Below are positions 56,578 to 64,000 of a DNA stretch of 64,000 nt, piece after piece. The DNA is from Oryzomonas sp. (GTDB lineage Bacteria > Desulfobacterota > Desulfuromonadia > Geobacterales > Pseudopelobacteraceae), in the NCBI GenBank assembly GCA_031292255.1, contig JARLHN010000018.1, positions 62,001-126,000 on the forward strand, given 5' to 3'. The notes beneath the pieces are model-generated. The model was given only the letters and a program-made list of their open reading frames with translations, was not told where the DNA came from and did not search any database. Made by a program: the position numbers and the translations under genes. Each line of letters starts with the position of its first letter. Positions within the stretch are counted from its first letter, which is position 1.

Positions 56578-59451
56578 CTATATCGAATTTAATATTCTCG
56601 GCGTGATAAAGATCAGAAGCTCTGTTTTAGTCTTGGTCTTCGTATTATCTTTAAAGAACTTGCCGATAAAGGGGATATCCATCAGGAAGGGGACGCCGTC
56701 ATCTTCGTCGCTATCATTATCGACAAAGATTCCGCCAATCACCGTGGTCTCGCCATCCTGTAACAACATCTCGGTAACAGCTTCTTTCTTGTTGATCGCA
56801 GGTGCCGTGGCTCCAGTAGGAACCGCACCGGGAGAATCGTTTTTGGCATCGACTTTCAAGCTTATTGTACCATTGGCATTGATATGTGGAGTTACTTCAA
56901 GTGCAAGAGCGGCTTCAATGAACTGCGTAACCGGTCCGGTATTGGCCGATGAATTTTGATACGGTATTTGTTGCCCCTGCGATATTTTGGCTGTTTTGTT
57001 GTTGAGGGTCGCGACTTTCGGAGCAGAAATGATTTTTACCAGTCCGACACTTGCGGCAGCGTTCAGGCGCAAGTCAAGCTGGATATTGCTCGTAAGCGAG
57101 CCAAAGGAAATACCCGTTGCCATACCGGAAGCAGTGCCGACACCGGAAGTGGTTGGGACTGTCGTGACTGCACCGCCAAAATTGGTATCGAGTGAATTGA
57201 TCCCCATAAAGGATGCCGATCCGTCTTGGTAATGGATGCCCCAGTTAACGCCGATGGACTGGCTGAAGGTCGAGGTCGCCTCGATAATCCGGGCCTCGAT
57301 CATGACCTGTTTCTCAGGCACGTCGAGCTGTTGCACCAGTTTTCGCATGTCATCCAGAGCCTGTGGAATATCCTTGACGATCACCTTGTTGGTGCGCGAA
57401 TCCTGCGTTATAACGCCGCGCTCGGTTTTCAGCGCTTTGAACTGGTTGGAGATGGTCACAATATCAGCATAATTGAGACTGAACATTTCCGTTTTGAGCT
57501 CGGTGGAATTGGTCAGTGCCTTTTTGATTTCCTGCTCTTCTTCGGCCTGTGATTTGAATTTGCCTTTACCCTTGATGATGATGACGTTGCCTTGTTCCCG
57601 CTTGTCCAGTCCCTTGGTGTCAAGAATGATATCCAACGCCTGATCCCACGGTACGTTGACGAGCTTGATGCTAATGGTCCCGGTGACGTCGTCTCCAAGG
57701 ACAAAGTTTTTATTGCTCACCTCGGAAAGAAGTTGGAATATCTTGCGCACATCGGCATCCGCAAATTCAAGGGTGACCTTGCGCCCTTTATACATCTTCG
57801 ACGTTTCATACGATGTTGCTCTCGATTCCGATGCGGGCACCAGCTCGGAAGTGATATCCACCTCTTTTGCTACAGCTGATTTGGGTACCTGCGCGGCGCG
57901 AAGACGAGGCTCCGGACATTCCATCGCCGGTTTTTCGGCGCCAAGCCTTTCAGTAGCTTTAAAATCCACGAAGTACATGTCGCCCTCGTGGCGGAATTCA
58001 TACGATGCAGCAGCACGCAACGCGATTCGCAGCTTGGTGTCGGTTCCTTTGCGGGTTTTCACCATAAAGGGCGTAACGCGTAGAACCGGTGAAACGAAGG
58101 CTTCGGCATCCAGAGAGCGCTGAAGACGCTTCGGCAGATTGGCGTTCCTTATCGTCAGGGTTACAAAACCAGCTGCTTTGACCGGTTGTCCTACAATAGC
58201 ATCCCCGCTAACCTTGACAGCCACTCGGGAGATACCATCAACCACCTGGAAGTCAATCGATTCAACAATGGCGGGCCCTGTTGCCGCGCGCATCTCCACT
58301 TTGGGTGCTGCCGGGGAGACGGACGCCGGCGGCTGCGGCTCCGCCACCTTTTGCTCCGGCGCTGCCGCCTTTTGCTCCGGCGCTGCCGCCTTTTGCTCCG
58401 ACGCTGCCGCCTTTTGCTCCGACGCTGCCGCCTTTTGCTCCGACGCTGCCGCCTTTTGCTCCGGCGCTGCCGCCTCTTGCGCAGGCAGCTTTATCTCTGT
58501 GCCGATTGCGGCGGGCTTTGCAGCAGTTTCCCCACCAGACTTGCCTTCAAGAACAATCCGCACCCCTTCTGCCGTTTTTGATGCCGTGGCCTCCGGGAAG
58601 GAACCATTGATTCCATCGAGCACAACACGCGTTCTGTCGGGATAGAGGCCGATGCGGGCCGATGCGACGCCAGCCGTATTCAGAGGGATGAGACGGCTGG
58701 GAAGAACGCTCACGACACCAGGCAGGTCGATCACATAACGTTCAGGCTTATTAAGCCTGAATGTCTTGAAATCATCGATGCCCCCATCGATGGCTAAGAT
58801 TATGGCGCCGTCTTTTGTGGTAACCGCGCTCAAGGTACGCTTGGCGCCAACCTCCGACGCCGCGCGAGGCTCCGGTTCGGCTTTGACTGGTACCGTTGCT
58901 GCAACCGGATTGGGAGCGGGAGCCGAGACAGGGGTGCTTGCCGGAACTTCAGCAGTCTTGACGGCAGTTTCCGTTGCCGTATTTGCTCCCGGCAAGGCAG
59001 CATGTTGCACCGGGAAAGCGATATGCAACTCAGCTGGATTATCCGGGGAAGCGGAGATGATTGCATCGATATCATTTATCAGTCCAACATTGATCCGGGC
59101 CAACGTGCCTGCATCGGTATCAAAACGGCTGACGCTGACGTTTTTGAAATTGCCCCTATTTATTGCTAGTGGAGACGTAATGGCGCCCTGTGTTGTTTGT
59201 GACAAATCAATGACCAGGCGCAGGGGCGTGGTGGTTTTGTAGTTGGTGTAGGCGACAGGAGATGAAAGCCTGATTACGAGCTCCGTCGCGTCGCCTTCAC
59301 CGGACACGCTTATCGATTCGATGGCGGCAATCTTGGCTTTTTCAGACTCTGGAGCGGATTCCGCGCGGCTTGCCATACCCACTGTAAAAAATACCGTCGC
59401 TACAGTCATGACAAGGGCTAGAACAATAGATTGTCTCGTAAACCACTTCAT
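56578..59451 (-). CDS. pilQ: Type IV pilus secretin PilQ
   Basis: PilQ forms the outer-membrane channel for the pilus fibre. ATG 59451 follows AAGGAG; frames to 59541 lack a signal. After a signal peptide come AMIN domains (about 35-130, 200-300 and 395-480), a low-complexity Ala/Glu/Gln/Lys linker, an STN/secretin-N region (LEFADADVRKIFQLLSEVSN, about 572) and the secretin core ending VPFLMDIPFIGKFFKDN. At 957 residues it is long, mainly from the linker and extra AMIN unit. It is the fifth pil gene of the operon. Confidence 0.95.
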   Translation of the reverse strand: MKWFTRQSIVLALVMTVATVFFTVGMASRAESAPESEKAKIAAIESISVSGEGDATELVIRLSSPVAYTNYKTTTPLRLVIDLSQTTQGAITSPLAINRGNFKNVSVSRFDTDAGTLARINVGLINDIDAIISASPDNPAELHIAFPVQHAALPGANTATETAVKTAEVPASTPVSAPAPNPVAATVPVKAEPEPRAASEVGAKRTLSAVTTKDGAIILAIDGGIDDFKTFRLNKPERYVIDLPGVVSVLPSRLIPLNTAGVASARIGLYPDRTRVVLDGINGSFPEATASKTAEGVRIVLEGKSGGETAAKPAAIGTEIKLPAQEAAAPEQKAAASEQKAAASEQKAAASEQKAAAPEQKAAAPEQKVAEPQPPASVSPAAPKVEMRAATGPAIVESIDFQVVDGISRVAVKVSGDAIVGQPVKAAGFVTLTIRNANLPKRLQRSLDAEAFVSPVLRVTPFMVKTRKGTDTKLRIALRAAASYEFRHEGDMYFVDFKATERLGAEKPAMECPEPRLRAAQVPKSAVAKEVDITSELVPASESRATSYETSKMYKGRKVTLEFADADVRKIFQLLSEVSNKNFVLGDDVTGTISIKLVNVPWDQALDIILDTKGLDKREQGNVIIIKGKGKFKSQAEEEQEIKKALTNSTELKTEMFSLNYADIVTISNQFKALKTERGVITQDSRTNKVIVKDIPQALDDMRKLVQQLDVPEKQVMIEARIIEATSTFSQSIGVNWGIHYQDGSASFMGINSLDTNFGGAVTTVPTTSGVGTASGMATGISFGSLTSNIQLDLRLNAAASVGLVKIISAPKVATLNNKTAKISQGQQIPYQNSSANTGPVTQFIEAALALEVTPHINANGTISLKVDAKNDSPGAVPTGATAPAINKKEAVTEMLLQDGETTVIGGIFVDNDSDEDDGVPFLMDIPFIGKFFKDNTKTKTKTELLIFITPRILNSI
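58347..58472. repeat. Six 21-bp tandem repeats within pilQ
   Basis: Six copies of a 21-base unit (CCTTTTGCTCCGGCGCTGCCG on the plus strand, given as one unit of 20 plus final G) start at 58347, 58368, 58389, 58410, 58431 and 58452. They encode the heptad AASEQKA or AAPEQKA in frame, so copy number can vary without frameshift. A decayed seventh unit follows at 58473. Confidence 0.9.
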
Positions 59452-59461
59452 GCGGAACTCC

Positions 59462-60034
59462 TTATTGTTTCCTGGGCAGGGTGATTTTAATGGTTTCTTT
59501 GCGCACCCGTCCATTGTCGTCTCTGAATTGCTCCACCACACTCACGCCACTGCTTGTGATCGAGGTTATCAGACCTTCGTTTTTGCCGATCGTCATGCCG
59601 ACCTTTAAGACATACCCCTTGCCATTGGGATCAACAACCATTGCCTTGTTTTGATTGTCACCCGTTACAAAGCCGATCATTTTGAACTGGTTGACGTCAA
59701 AGCTATGTATAGGGAGCGCATTCCGGCCTCTCTTCAGCAGATTGTCCGCCGGTGCCTGGGATGCCTTGACAATGACAAAGGGCCTGAAAGGGTCCTTTTT
59801 ATTACTGAAGTCGAATTGATTAACCGGTGCCTTCGGCAGTGCAAGCGCAGAGCTGACCTGTTTCTGAACCGGTTTTGACTGTTGCGGTATCGCAGCCTTC
59901 GGCGGCTGCGCCGGGGCAGGATGAGCCGGTGCGGGCTCCTCATGTTTTTTGCAACAAAGCAGTGTCGCCACAACGACGCCAGCAACGACAAGTTGCAATA
60001 ACCACCTATTTGGAAACTGGTTTCTTCTTATCAT
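59462..60034 (-). CDS. pilP: Pilus assembly lipoprotein PilP
   Basis: PilP is an inner-membrane lipoprotein linking the PilMNO platform to PilQ. The 190-residue form starts at ATG 60034, inside the pilO stop region (29-base overlap). A hydrophobic segment ends in LLCCKK (lipobox-like), a Pro/Ala linker follows, and the C-terminal beta domain begins FSNKKDPFRPFV with GYVLKVGMTIGKNEGLI near 145. The product is typical in length. Confidence 0.92.
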   Translation of the reverse strand: MIRRNQFPNRWLLQLVVAGVVVATLLCCKKHEEPAPAHPAPAQPPKAAIPQQSKPVQKQVSSALALPKAPVNQFDFSNKKDPFRPFVIVKASQAPADNLLKRGRNALPIHSFDVNQFKMIGFVTGDNQNKAMVVDPNGKGYVLKVGMTIGKNEGLITSITSSGVSVVEQFRDDNGRVRKETIKITLPRKQ

Positions 60035-60614
60035 CCTTAATCTCTTTCTTATCAAGGAAGCGGAATGTGGTGGCAAGACAGGTAACCTTTGTCATCATCC
60101 TGTTGTTGACATTCTTGATATCGGCAAAAGAAACGTTGGTTATATTAACGATACGGGGGAGATTCGCAACGGCGGCAAAAAAGTTGGCAACGCTGTAATA
60201 GGACCCGGAGACGGTTATATCAACCGGCACATCTGCGTAAAAGTCCTTTGGGGATTCAGGCTTGGGCCTGAAAACAAGAAAATCAAGGCCCGCATTTTTG
60301 CCCAATGCGGTGATATTTGTCAGCAATGAGGGAATTTCCTTGGAATTGGGAAGTTCGGTCAGTGCCTGGGCAAGTTCCATGTTAAGTTGATCGTATTCAC
60401 GTTTGAGGCGGGGGAGATTGTTGGCGACCCTGGTTTTTTCATCGATCTCGTTCTGGAGTGTCGATAATTGGTTTTTCAATCCGTCCAGTTCCTGATACTT
60501 GGGCCTGTAGACGAACCAGAGCAGCGCAGCAGCCTCAACGGCAAGCGAAATCACAAGTACGAGGATCTTTTGTTTTGTCGGCAACTTCAGAATTTTTTCG
60601 ACTTGCGGATCCAT
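60006..60614 (-). CDS. pilO: Pilus assembly protein PilO
   Basis: PilO is a bitopic inner-membrane protein forming the pilus alignment complex with PilN. It has a cytoplasmic start, a helix near 17-35 (ILVLVISLAVEAAALLWFVY), a coiled coil to about 100 and a ferredoxin-like periplasmic domain containing FVFRPKPESPKDFYADVPVD-like strands. It is 202 residues long and lies 28 bases after pilN. Confidence 0.93.
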   Translation of the reverse strand: MDPQVEKILKLPTKQKILVLVISLAVEAAALLWFVYRPKYQELDGLKNQLSTLQNEIDEKTRVANNLPRLKREYDQLNMELAQALTELPNSKEIPSLLTNITALGKNAGLDFLVFRPKPESPKDFYADVPVDITVSGSYYSVANFFAAVANLPRIVNITNVSFADIKNVNNRMMTKVTCLATTFRFLDKKEIKDDKKKPVSK

Positions 60615-60642
60615 AGTCAGTCCGTCCTAGTTCGAGTAAATG

Positions 60643-61218
60643 CTATTTTTTGGGAGCGGCATCGGGCTGCGGTGCAGCAGGAGCCTTCAACCTGCATGTC
60701 AGTTCGAACTTTTTCAGCTTGATTCCGCCCGAATCCAGCTGCTCGGATACGACCAGTTCAACACCCGTGTAGGCTGCGGACGCCTCAAGCCTGCGCATGA
60801 AAGTTGCGATCAGTTCTTCCGTGTAAGCGATACCCGACAACTTGATATCATTGCCGTTTTCCGTATAACCGGTTAGCCAGAGCTGTTCAGGAGTAATATC
60901 ACTCAGTATGGCCAACCGTTCGGCCGGGCCGGTTTTATTCTTGCGCAACTGCACCAGTACATCCAGCTTTTTCTTTACCTGCTCTTTCAAGGTTTTGATT
61001 TCTTCCAGCTTGCCGATCTTTTTCTTCAACTCCATGATTCGCGTGTTGGCAGTTGCAATATCATCCTGTGCAGAGGCGACTTGAACCCGCTTTACAAGAT
61101 AGAGGCACATCACGACAACGGCCACCAACAACAGGCTTACGCAGAATATCGTGATCTGCTGGACGGCAGTTTCCTTTTTTTTCGAAGCCCGAACCGGCAA
61201 TAAGTTGATCTTGATCAT
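60643..61218 (-). CDS. pilN: Pilus assembly protein PilN
   Basis: PilN begins MIKINLLPVRASKKK, the conserved INLLP motif that binds PilM. A membrane helix (about 22-42) and a coiled coil (50-95) follow, then a periplasmic domain. The gene overlaps pilM by four bases (ATGA-type), so they are coupled. Confidence 0.95.
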   Translation of the reverse strand: MIKINLLPVRASKKKETAVQQITIFCVSLLLVAVVVMCLYLVKRVQVASAQDDIATANTRIMELKKKIGKLEEIKTLKEQVKKKLDVLVQLRKNKTGPAERLAILSDITPEQLWLTGYTENGNDIKLSGIAYTEELIATFMRRLEASAAYTGVELVVSEQLDSGGIKLKKFELTCRLKAPAAPQPDAAPKK

Positions 61219-62270
61219 TTGTCCCCGACCCTCCTTATGGCAAGCCCAACGCTTACAGCCATGAGCGGACCAATTTCCTGAAGGTATTCAGGGTCAAAAT
61301 CCTTTTCATTATACCTGAGCTTTGCAAACGGGTTGATCGTCTCGACCGGCAAGCCGAGCTTCTCGCCTACGGTCTCATTCAAATTGTAGACCTTGGAGCC
61401 CCCCCCACTCACAAAGATCCTGGTAATGCGGTCTTCATTTGCCGTGGAGTTATAAAAATCCAGTGAACGGCGAATCTCCTGGGTAATGGTGTCATTTACC
61501 TTGCCCAGAACATCCAACAAGGCGCTGTTGTGTGTTTCGCGGGCCAAAATCTTGGCCGATTCCGCCTCAGCGCTGCCCAGGCCCATCTGTTTTTGAATCT
61601 CTTCCGTGTAGAGATTCCCTCCCATTTGGACATCCCTGGTCAAAAGCGTGATGCCGCCTTTGGCGATGTTGATATTCATGATATTGGCGCCTATGTTGAT
61701 GAGCGCCACGACTTCATCCGGGCCGATGTCATGATTGATTTCAAAGGCATTCTGTACCGCAAACGAATCAACATCGACCACGGACAACTGCATGGCGGCT
61801 TCGTTGAAAACTGCCACGTAATCATTGATGATGTCTTTTTTGCTGGCGACCAGCAGTACATTCATCTTGGCAGGATCGATGCTGTCGGGCGAAAGTATCT
61901 GAAAATCCATATTGACATCGTTGATATCAAAAGGAATATATTGTTCAGCCTCCCACGTAATCTGGTCTTCCAATTCCTCCGACGGCATCGCGGGAAGGGT
62001 AATCTTGCGAATGATGACAGAGTTCCCTGAGATAGAGCAGGCAACATCCTTGACCTTGACTCTCAGGCTCGACACCAGGTTCTTCAACGCGATCACGATA
62101 GACGAGCTATCGATAAGCGTGTTATCCACGATGGCTTCAGGCGGAAGCGGAACAATACCCACATTGAGAAGCTGAAAAGCATCCTTTAGACACTTGATCT
62201 GCACCAGCTTCACGGAACTGGAGCCAATGTCTATCCCGATGACCTCTTTTGGTTCTTTAAAAAGAAACAT
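61215..62270 (-). CDS. pilM: Pilus assembly protein PilM (actin-like ATPase)
   Basis: PilM is a cytoplasmic actin-fold protein that binds the N-terminus of PilN. The 351-residue sequence has VIGIDIGSSSVKLVQIK (phosphate 1, about 9), VALINIGANIMNINIAKGG (phosphate 2, near 189) and RIFVSGGGSKVYNLNE (adenosine motif, near 284). It is the second gene of the operon after the XRE regulator (18-base gap). Confidence 0.96.
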   Translation of the reverse strand: MFLFKEPKEVIGIDIGSSSVKLVQIKCLKDAFQLLNVGIVPLPPEAIVDNTLIDSSSIVIALKNLVSSLRVKVKDVACSISGNSVIIRKITLPAMPSEELEDQITWEAEQYIPFDINDVNMDFQILSPDSIDPAKMNVLLVASKKDIINDYVAVFNEAAMQLSVVDVDSFAVQNAFEINHDIGPDEVVALINIGANIMNINIAKGGITLLTRDVQMGGNLYTEEIQKQMGLGSAEAESAKILARETHNSALLDVLGKVNDTITQEIRRSLDFYNSTANEDRITRIFVSGGGSKVYNLNETVGEKLGLPVETINPFAKLRYNEKDFDPEYLQEIGPLMAVSVGLAIRRVGDK

Positions 62271-62288
62271 ATCAGGTTCCCGTCGTAG

Positions 62289-62501
62289 TCAATCCTGAAA
62301 GACCTTGTTTTTGTCGTCAAGCGAGTAACCCAACGCAAGAATGATTTTTCGTTTGGTCTCAAGCCGGCAGCTCTCCCCACGCTCAATCCTGTCTATGGTA
62401 AGCGCAGACACTCCGGCTTTGCGGGCAAGTTCCGACTTACTCATGAGCTTTGACTCGCGAATATCCTTTACTTTGTTTGGACATTTCATAAAAAATTCCA
62501 T
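62289..62501 (-). CDS. XRE-family helix-turn-helix regulator
   Basis: The 70-residue protein is almost entirely an XRE/Cro HTH domain: KVKDIRESKLMSKSELARKA, VSALTIDRIERGESC and RKIILALGYSLDD. Start ATG 62501 or ATG 62489 (GGAA upstream) are both possible. It is encoded 18 bases before pilM in the same direction and shares its promoter, so it probably regulates the operon in which it lies. The DNA target is unknown. Confidence 0.88.
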   Translation of the reverse strand: MEFFMKCPNKVKDIRESKLMSKSELARKAGVSALTIDRIERGESCRLETKRKIILALGYSLDDKNKVFQD

Positions 62502-62528
62502 ATCGCTTCAGATTTTCACTCGATCATC

Positions 62529-62556
62529 TATTTACAATAATTTCAAGAACTGTCAA
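62529..62556 (-). promoter_or_regulatory. Promoter of the XRE-pil operon
   Basis: TTGACA (62556-62551) and TAAATA (62534-62529) are 16 bases apart on the minus strand, followed by a short leader to the XRE start. The sequence upstream is extremely AT-rich with small palindromes (ATTAATATATAA), a possible operator area. Confidence 0.65.
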
Positions 62557-62672
62557 CCATTTTTTATATAATTAATATATAACATGCAAATTAATTGCAT
62601 AATATGCCATAACATGAGAGAAGCTACAGGGGTGCCAAGACCGGCAAATATGGAATCCAAGCGAAATCCCTA

Positions 62673-62702
62673 TTGCAAACCTCGCCTTATTTTGCCTATA
62701 AT
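62673..62702 (+). promoter_or_regulatory. Promoter of the 12-haem cytochrome gene
   Basis: TTGCAA (62673) and a perfect TATAAT (62697) are 18 bases apart. The leader carries GAGGAGGAAAA before the ATG at 62741. Confidence 0.75.
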
Positions 62703-62740
62703 TAGCGCAAATTTTGTTTGAATATCAATGAGGAGGAAAA

Positions 62741-63574
62741 ATGAAAACCGTAGCTCGACTTTCCGCAGCACTCTCCCTGGTCGTCAGCCTCGCCGTCGGC
62801 GCCTGGGCAGACGAATCACCCTCTAAGGCGCTTATCAATCTCGACTGCGTCAAATGCCACGCAAAACCTCCCGCAGACATTGCAGCGGCAGGCGGAGCAC
62901 ACAGAACAAGCGTATCCTGCCTGGATTGCCACATCGGACACCCTCCCGCGGTCCAACATCCGATCCCTAAATGCAACATGTGCCATTCCGACAAGCCGCA
63001 CTATAAACTTGCGGGATGCCTCTCGTGCCACAAAAACCCGCACAGACCCAAGGACATCTCCTTCGGCCGCAACGTAACCGAGCCCTGTCTCTCCTGCCAC
63101 AGCAGCCAGATCAAGCAGCTCAGGGAAAACAAGAGCAAGCACAGCGCGCTGAACTGTTCATTCTGCCATGACGTGCATGGCAAGATTCCCCAGTGTACCC
63201 AGTGTCACAAACCCCACTCCAGTGACATGACCGCTGCCGACTGCAAAAACTGTCATAAGGCCCATATGCCCAAGGTAGTCACCTATGGCGCAACCCTGCC
63301 CAACAAGAACTGTGCTGCCTGCCACAAGAACGCGATGTCCTTGCTGTCGGCCAGCAAAGCCAAACACGGCAAGCTTCTTTGCGTAACGTGCCACCAGAAC
63401 AAACACAAGATGCTGCCCAAATGCCAGGATTGCCACGGCATTCCGCATCCAGCCGGTATACTGGCCAAATTCTCCAGATGCCAGGATTGCCACAATATCG
63501 CACACAACCTGAATAACTGGACCAACTCAGCCGCCCCGGTGAAGGCAAAGAAAGCCACCGTTAAAAAGCACTGA
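62741..63574 (+). CDS. Periplasmic/secreted 12-haem c-type cytochrome
   Basis: After a signal peptide (about 1-24) the 277-residue protein contains twelve CXXCH motifs: CVKCH, CLDCH, CNMCH, CLSCH twice, CSFCH, CTQCH, CKNCH, CAACH, CVTCH and CQDCH twice. This gives about one haem per 21 residues. The tail is Lys/Ala-rich (PVKAKKATVKKH). Such proteins carry electrons in the periplasm of metal reducers. No outer-membrane partner genes are adjacent. It has its own promoter and terminator. Confidence 0.95.
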   Translation: MKTVARLSAALSLVVSLAVGAWADESPSKALINLDCVKCHAKPPADIAAAGGAHRTSVSCLDCHIGHPPAVQHPIPKCNMCHSDKPHYKLAGCLSCHKNPHRPKDISFGRNVTEPCLSCHSSQIKQLRENKSKHSALNCSFCHDVHGKIPQCTQCHKPHSSDMTAADCKNCHKAHMPKVVTYGATLPNKNCAACHKNAMSLLSASKAKHGKLLCVTCHQNKHKMLPKCQDCHGIPHPAGILAKFSRCQDCHNIAHNLNNWTNSAAPVKAKKATVKKH

Positions 63575-63598
63575 TTGATTCCGACAGCTTAGAGCACC

Positions 63599-63638
63599 AC
63601 AACAAAAGGGAGTGTCGCACGGCACTCCCTTTTGTTGT
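63599..63638 (+). terminator. Strong intrinsic terminator of the cytochrome gene
   Basis: A 16-bp perfect stem (ACAACAAAAGGGAGTG with its complement) closes an 8-base loop; the right arm contains the T-rich CCCTTTTGTTGT. It works in both directions by symmetry. Confidence 0.85.
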
Positions 63639-63697
63639 TCAGGCAACACCAATGCCGCTATTTAACCAACAGGTTCCACCCCGCAACGGGTGGGGAA

Positions 63698-63835
63698 TCA
63701 GACTCGATAAATTGGTGTGAATGATTTTTTGTAACTCCTCAATCCCGGCAATTGCATCGCGTATTTTTCATGCTCTTCGGGAGGCAGCCCATAAGGATTG
63801 AGATGGTGGAAATCTCCCTGGATTCCCTTGATCAT
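63698..63835 (-). CDS. Possible small protein, 45 aa
   Basis: An ATG-started frame of 45 codons reads MIKGIQGDFHHLNPYGLPPE and continues to SYKKSFTPIYRV. Codon use looks gene-like, but the upstream site (GGAAC) is weak and I know no family. It could also be a tail of a decayed gene. Confidence 0.3.
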   Translation of the reverse strand: MIKGIQGDFHHLNPYGLPPEEHEKYAMQLPGLRSYKKSFTPIYRV

Positions 63836-63940
63836 CTTGTTCCGGGGCGGGCCGGCCTTGATTTTTATTGAAGTGCCATGACGACTTATGCTAGTTTTAA
63901 AAGCTATTTCAACGTTACTAACTATTGTGGGAGATTTGTA

Positions 63941-64000
63941 ATGTTTGGTTCCCTTGTCAAAAAAATCGTCGGCAGCAAGAACGAGCGTGAACTGAAAAAA
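63941..64000 (+). CDS. secA: Preprotein translocase subunit SecA, 5' end
   Basis: The frame MFGSLVKKIVGSKNERELKK is the conserved N-terminus of SecA in Geobacter-like bacteria. The ATG follows GGGAG at nine bases. The rest lies beyond the window. Confidence 0.85.
   Translation, partial: MFGSLVKKIVGSKNERELKK

Overview
The window looks like a Geobacteraceae (Desulfuromonadales) chromosome. The pointers are a 12-haem c-type cytochrome, a pilMNOPQ operon, a Geobacter-type cyclic AMP-GMP (GEMM-Ib) riboswitch, Kdo genes flanking pyrG, and a large exopolysaccharide cluster with an exosortase-type ATPase. Species cannot be fixed from sequence alone.

Layout. 1-6369 (-): most of a giant cyclic beta-glucan synthase-like gene running off the left edge. 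6370-10300: accessory region with a non-coding repeat pair, a small unknown gene, an MFS exporter and a RhuM-Doc fusion. 10637-14508 (-): compact four-gene operon of a large secreted adhesin-like protein, a secreted beta-sandwich protein, a 71-aa protein with an exosortase-like C-terminal sorting tail, and an unusual exosortase whose fold appears duplicated with a dead second half. 15239-16876 (+): a secreted repeat protein preceded by two tandem GEMM-I riboswitches of different predicted ligand type (cAMP-GMP, then c-di-GMP), the first with an intrinsic terminator and the second with a possible anti-Shine-Dalgarno element. 17241-18950 (+): a secreted beta-helix protein with an AT-rich core. 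19031-35218 (-): a Wzx/Wzy-type exopolysaccharide locus (LuxR-type regulator, Wza, Wzz, AAA ATPase, CpsD-like protein, priming sugar transferase, GT26, flippase, polymerase, several GT4/GT2 enzymes, methyltransferase).

35596-38505: scar region in which about 0.4 kb downstream of tRNA-His is duplicated around an AT-rich gene and a group II intron relic. 38689-48446 (+): sucA, a receiver-like membrane protein, a cytochrome P460-like protein, an EAL-like/HDOD protein, and kdsB, pyrG and kdsA, interspersed with palindromic dispersed repeats. 48680-50086 (+): a ParA/MinD-like ATPase with an extra Cys-containing domain. 50226-55446 (-): recN, nadK, valS. 55710-62501 (-): XRE regulator, pilM, pilN, pilO, pilP, pilQ and a lipoprotein. 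62741-63574 (+): the 12-haem cytochrome; the first 20 codons of secA end the window.

Theme. Much of the left half makes or displays surface material (glucan, exopolysaccharide, adhesins, an exosortase-processed protein, pili). The tandem riboswitch suggests that two cyclic dinucleotides jointly gate part of it. The strongest candidates for something undescribed are that riboswitch pair and the exosortase operon.
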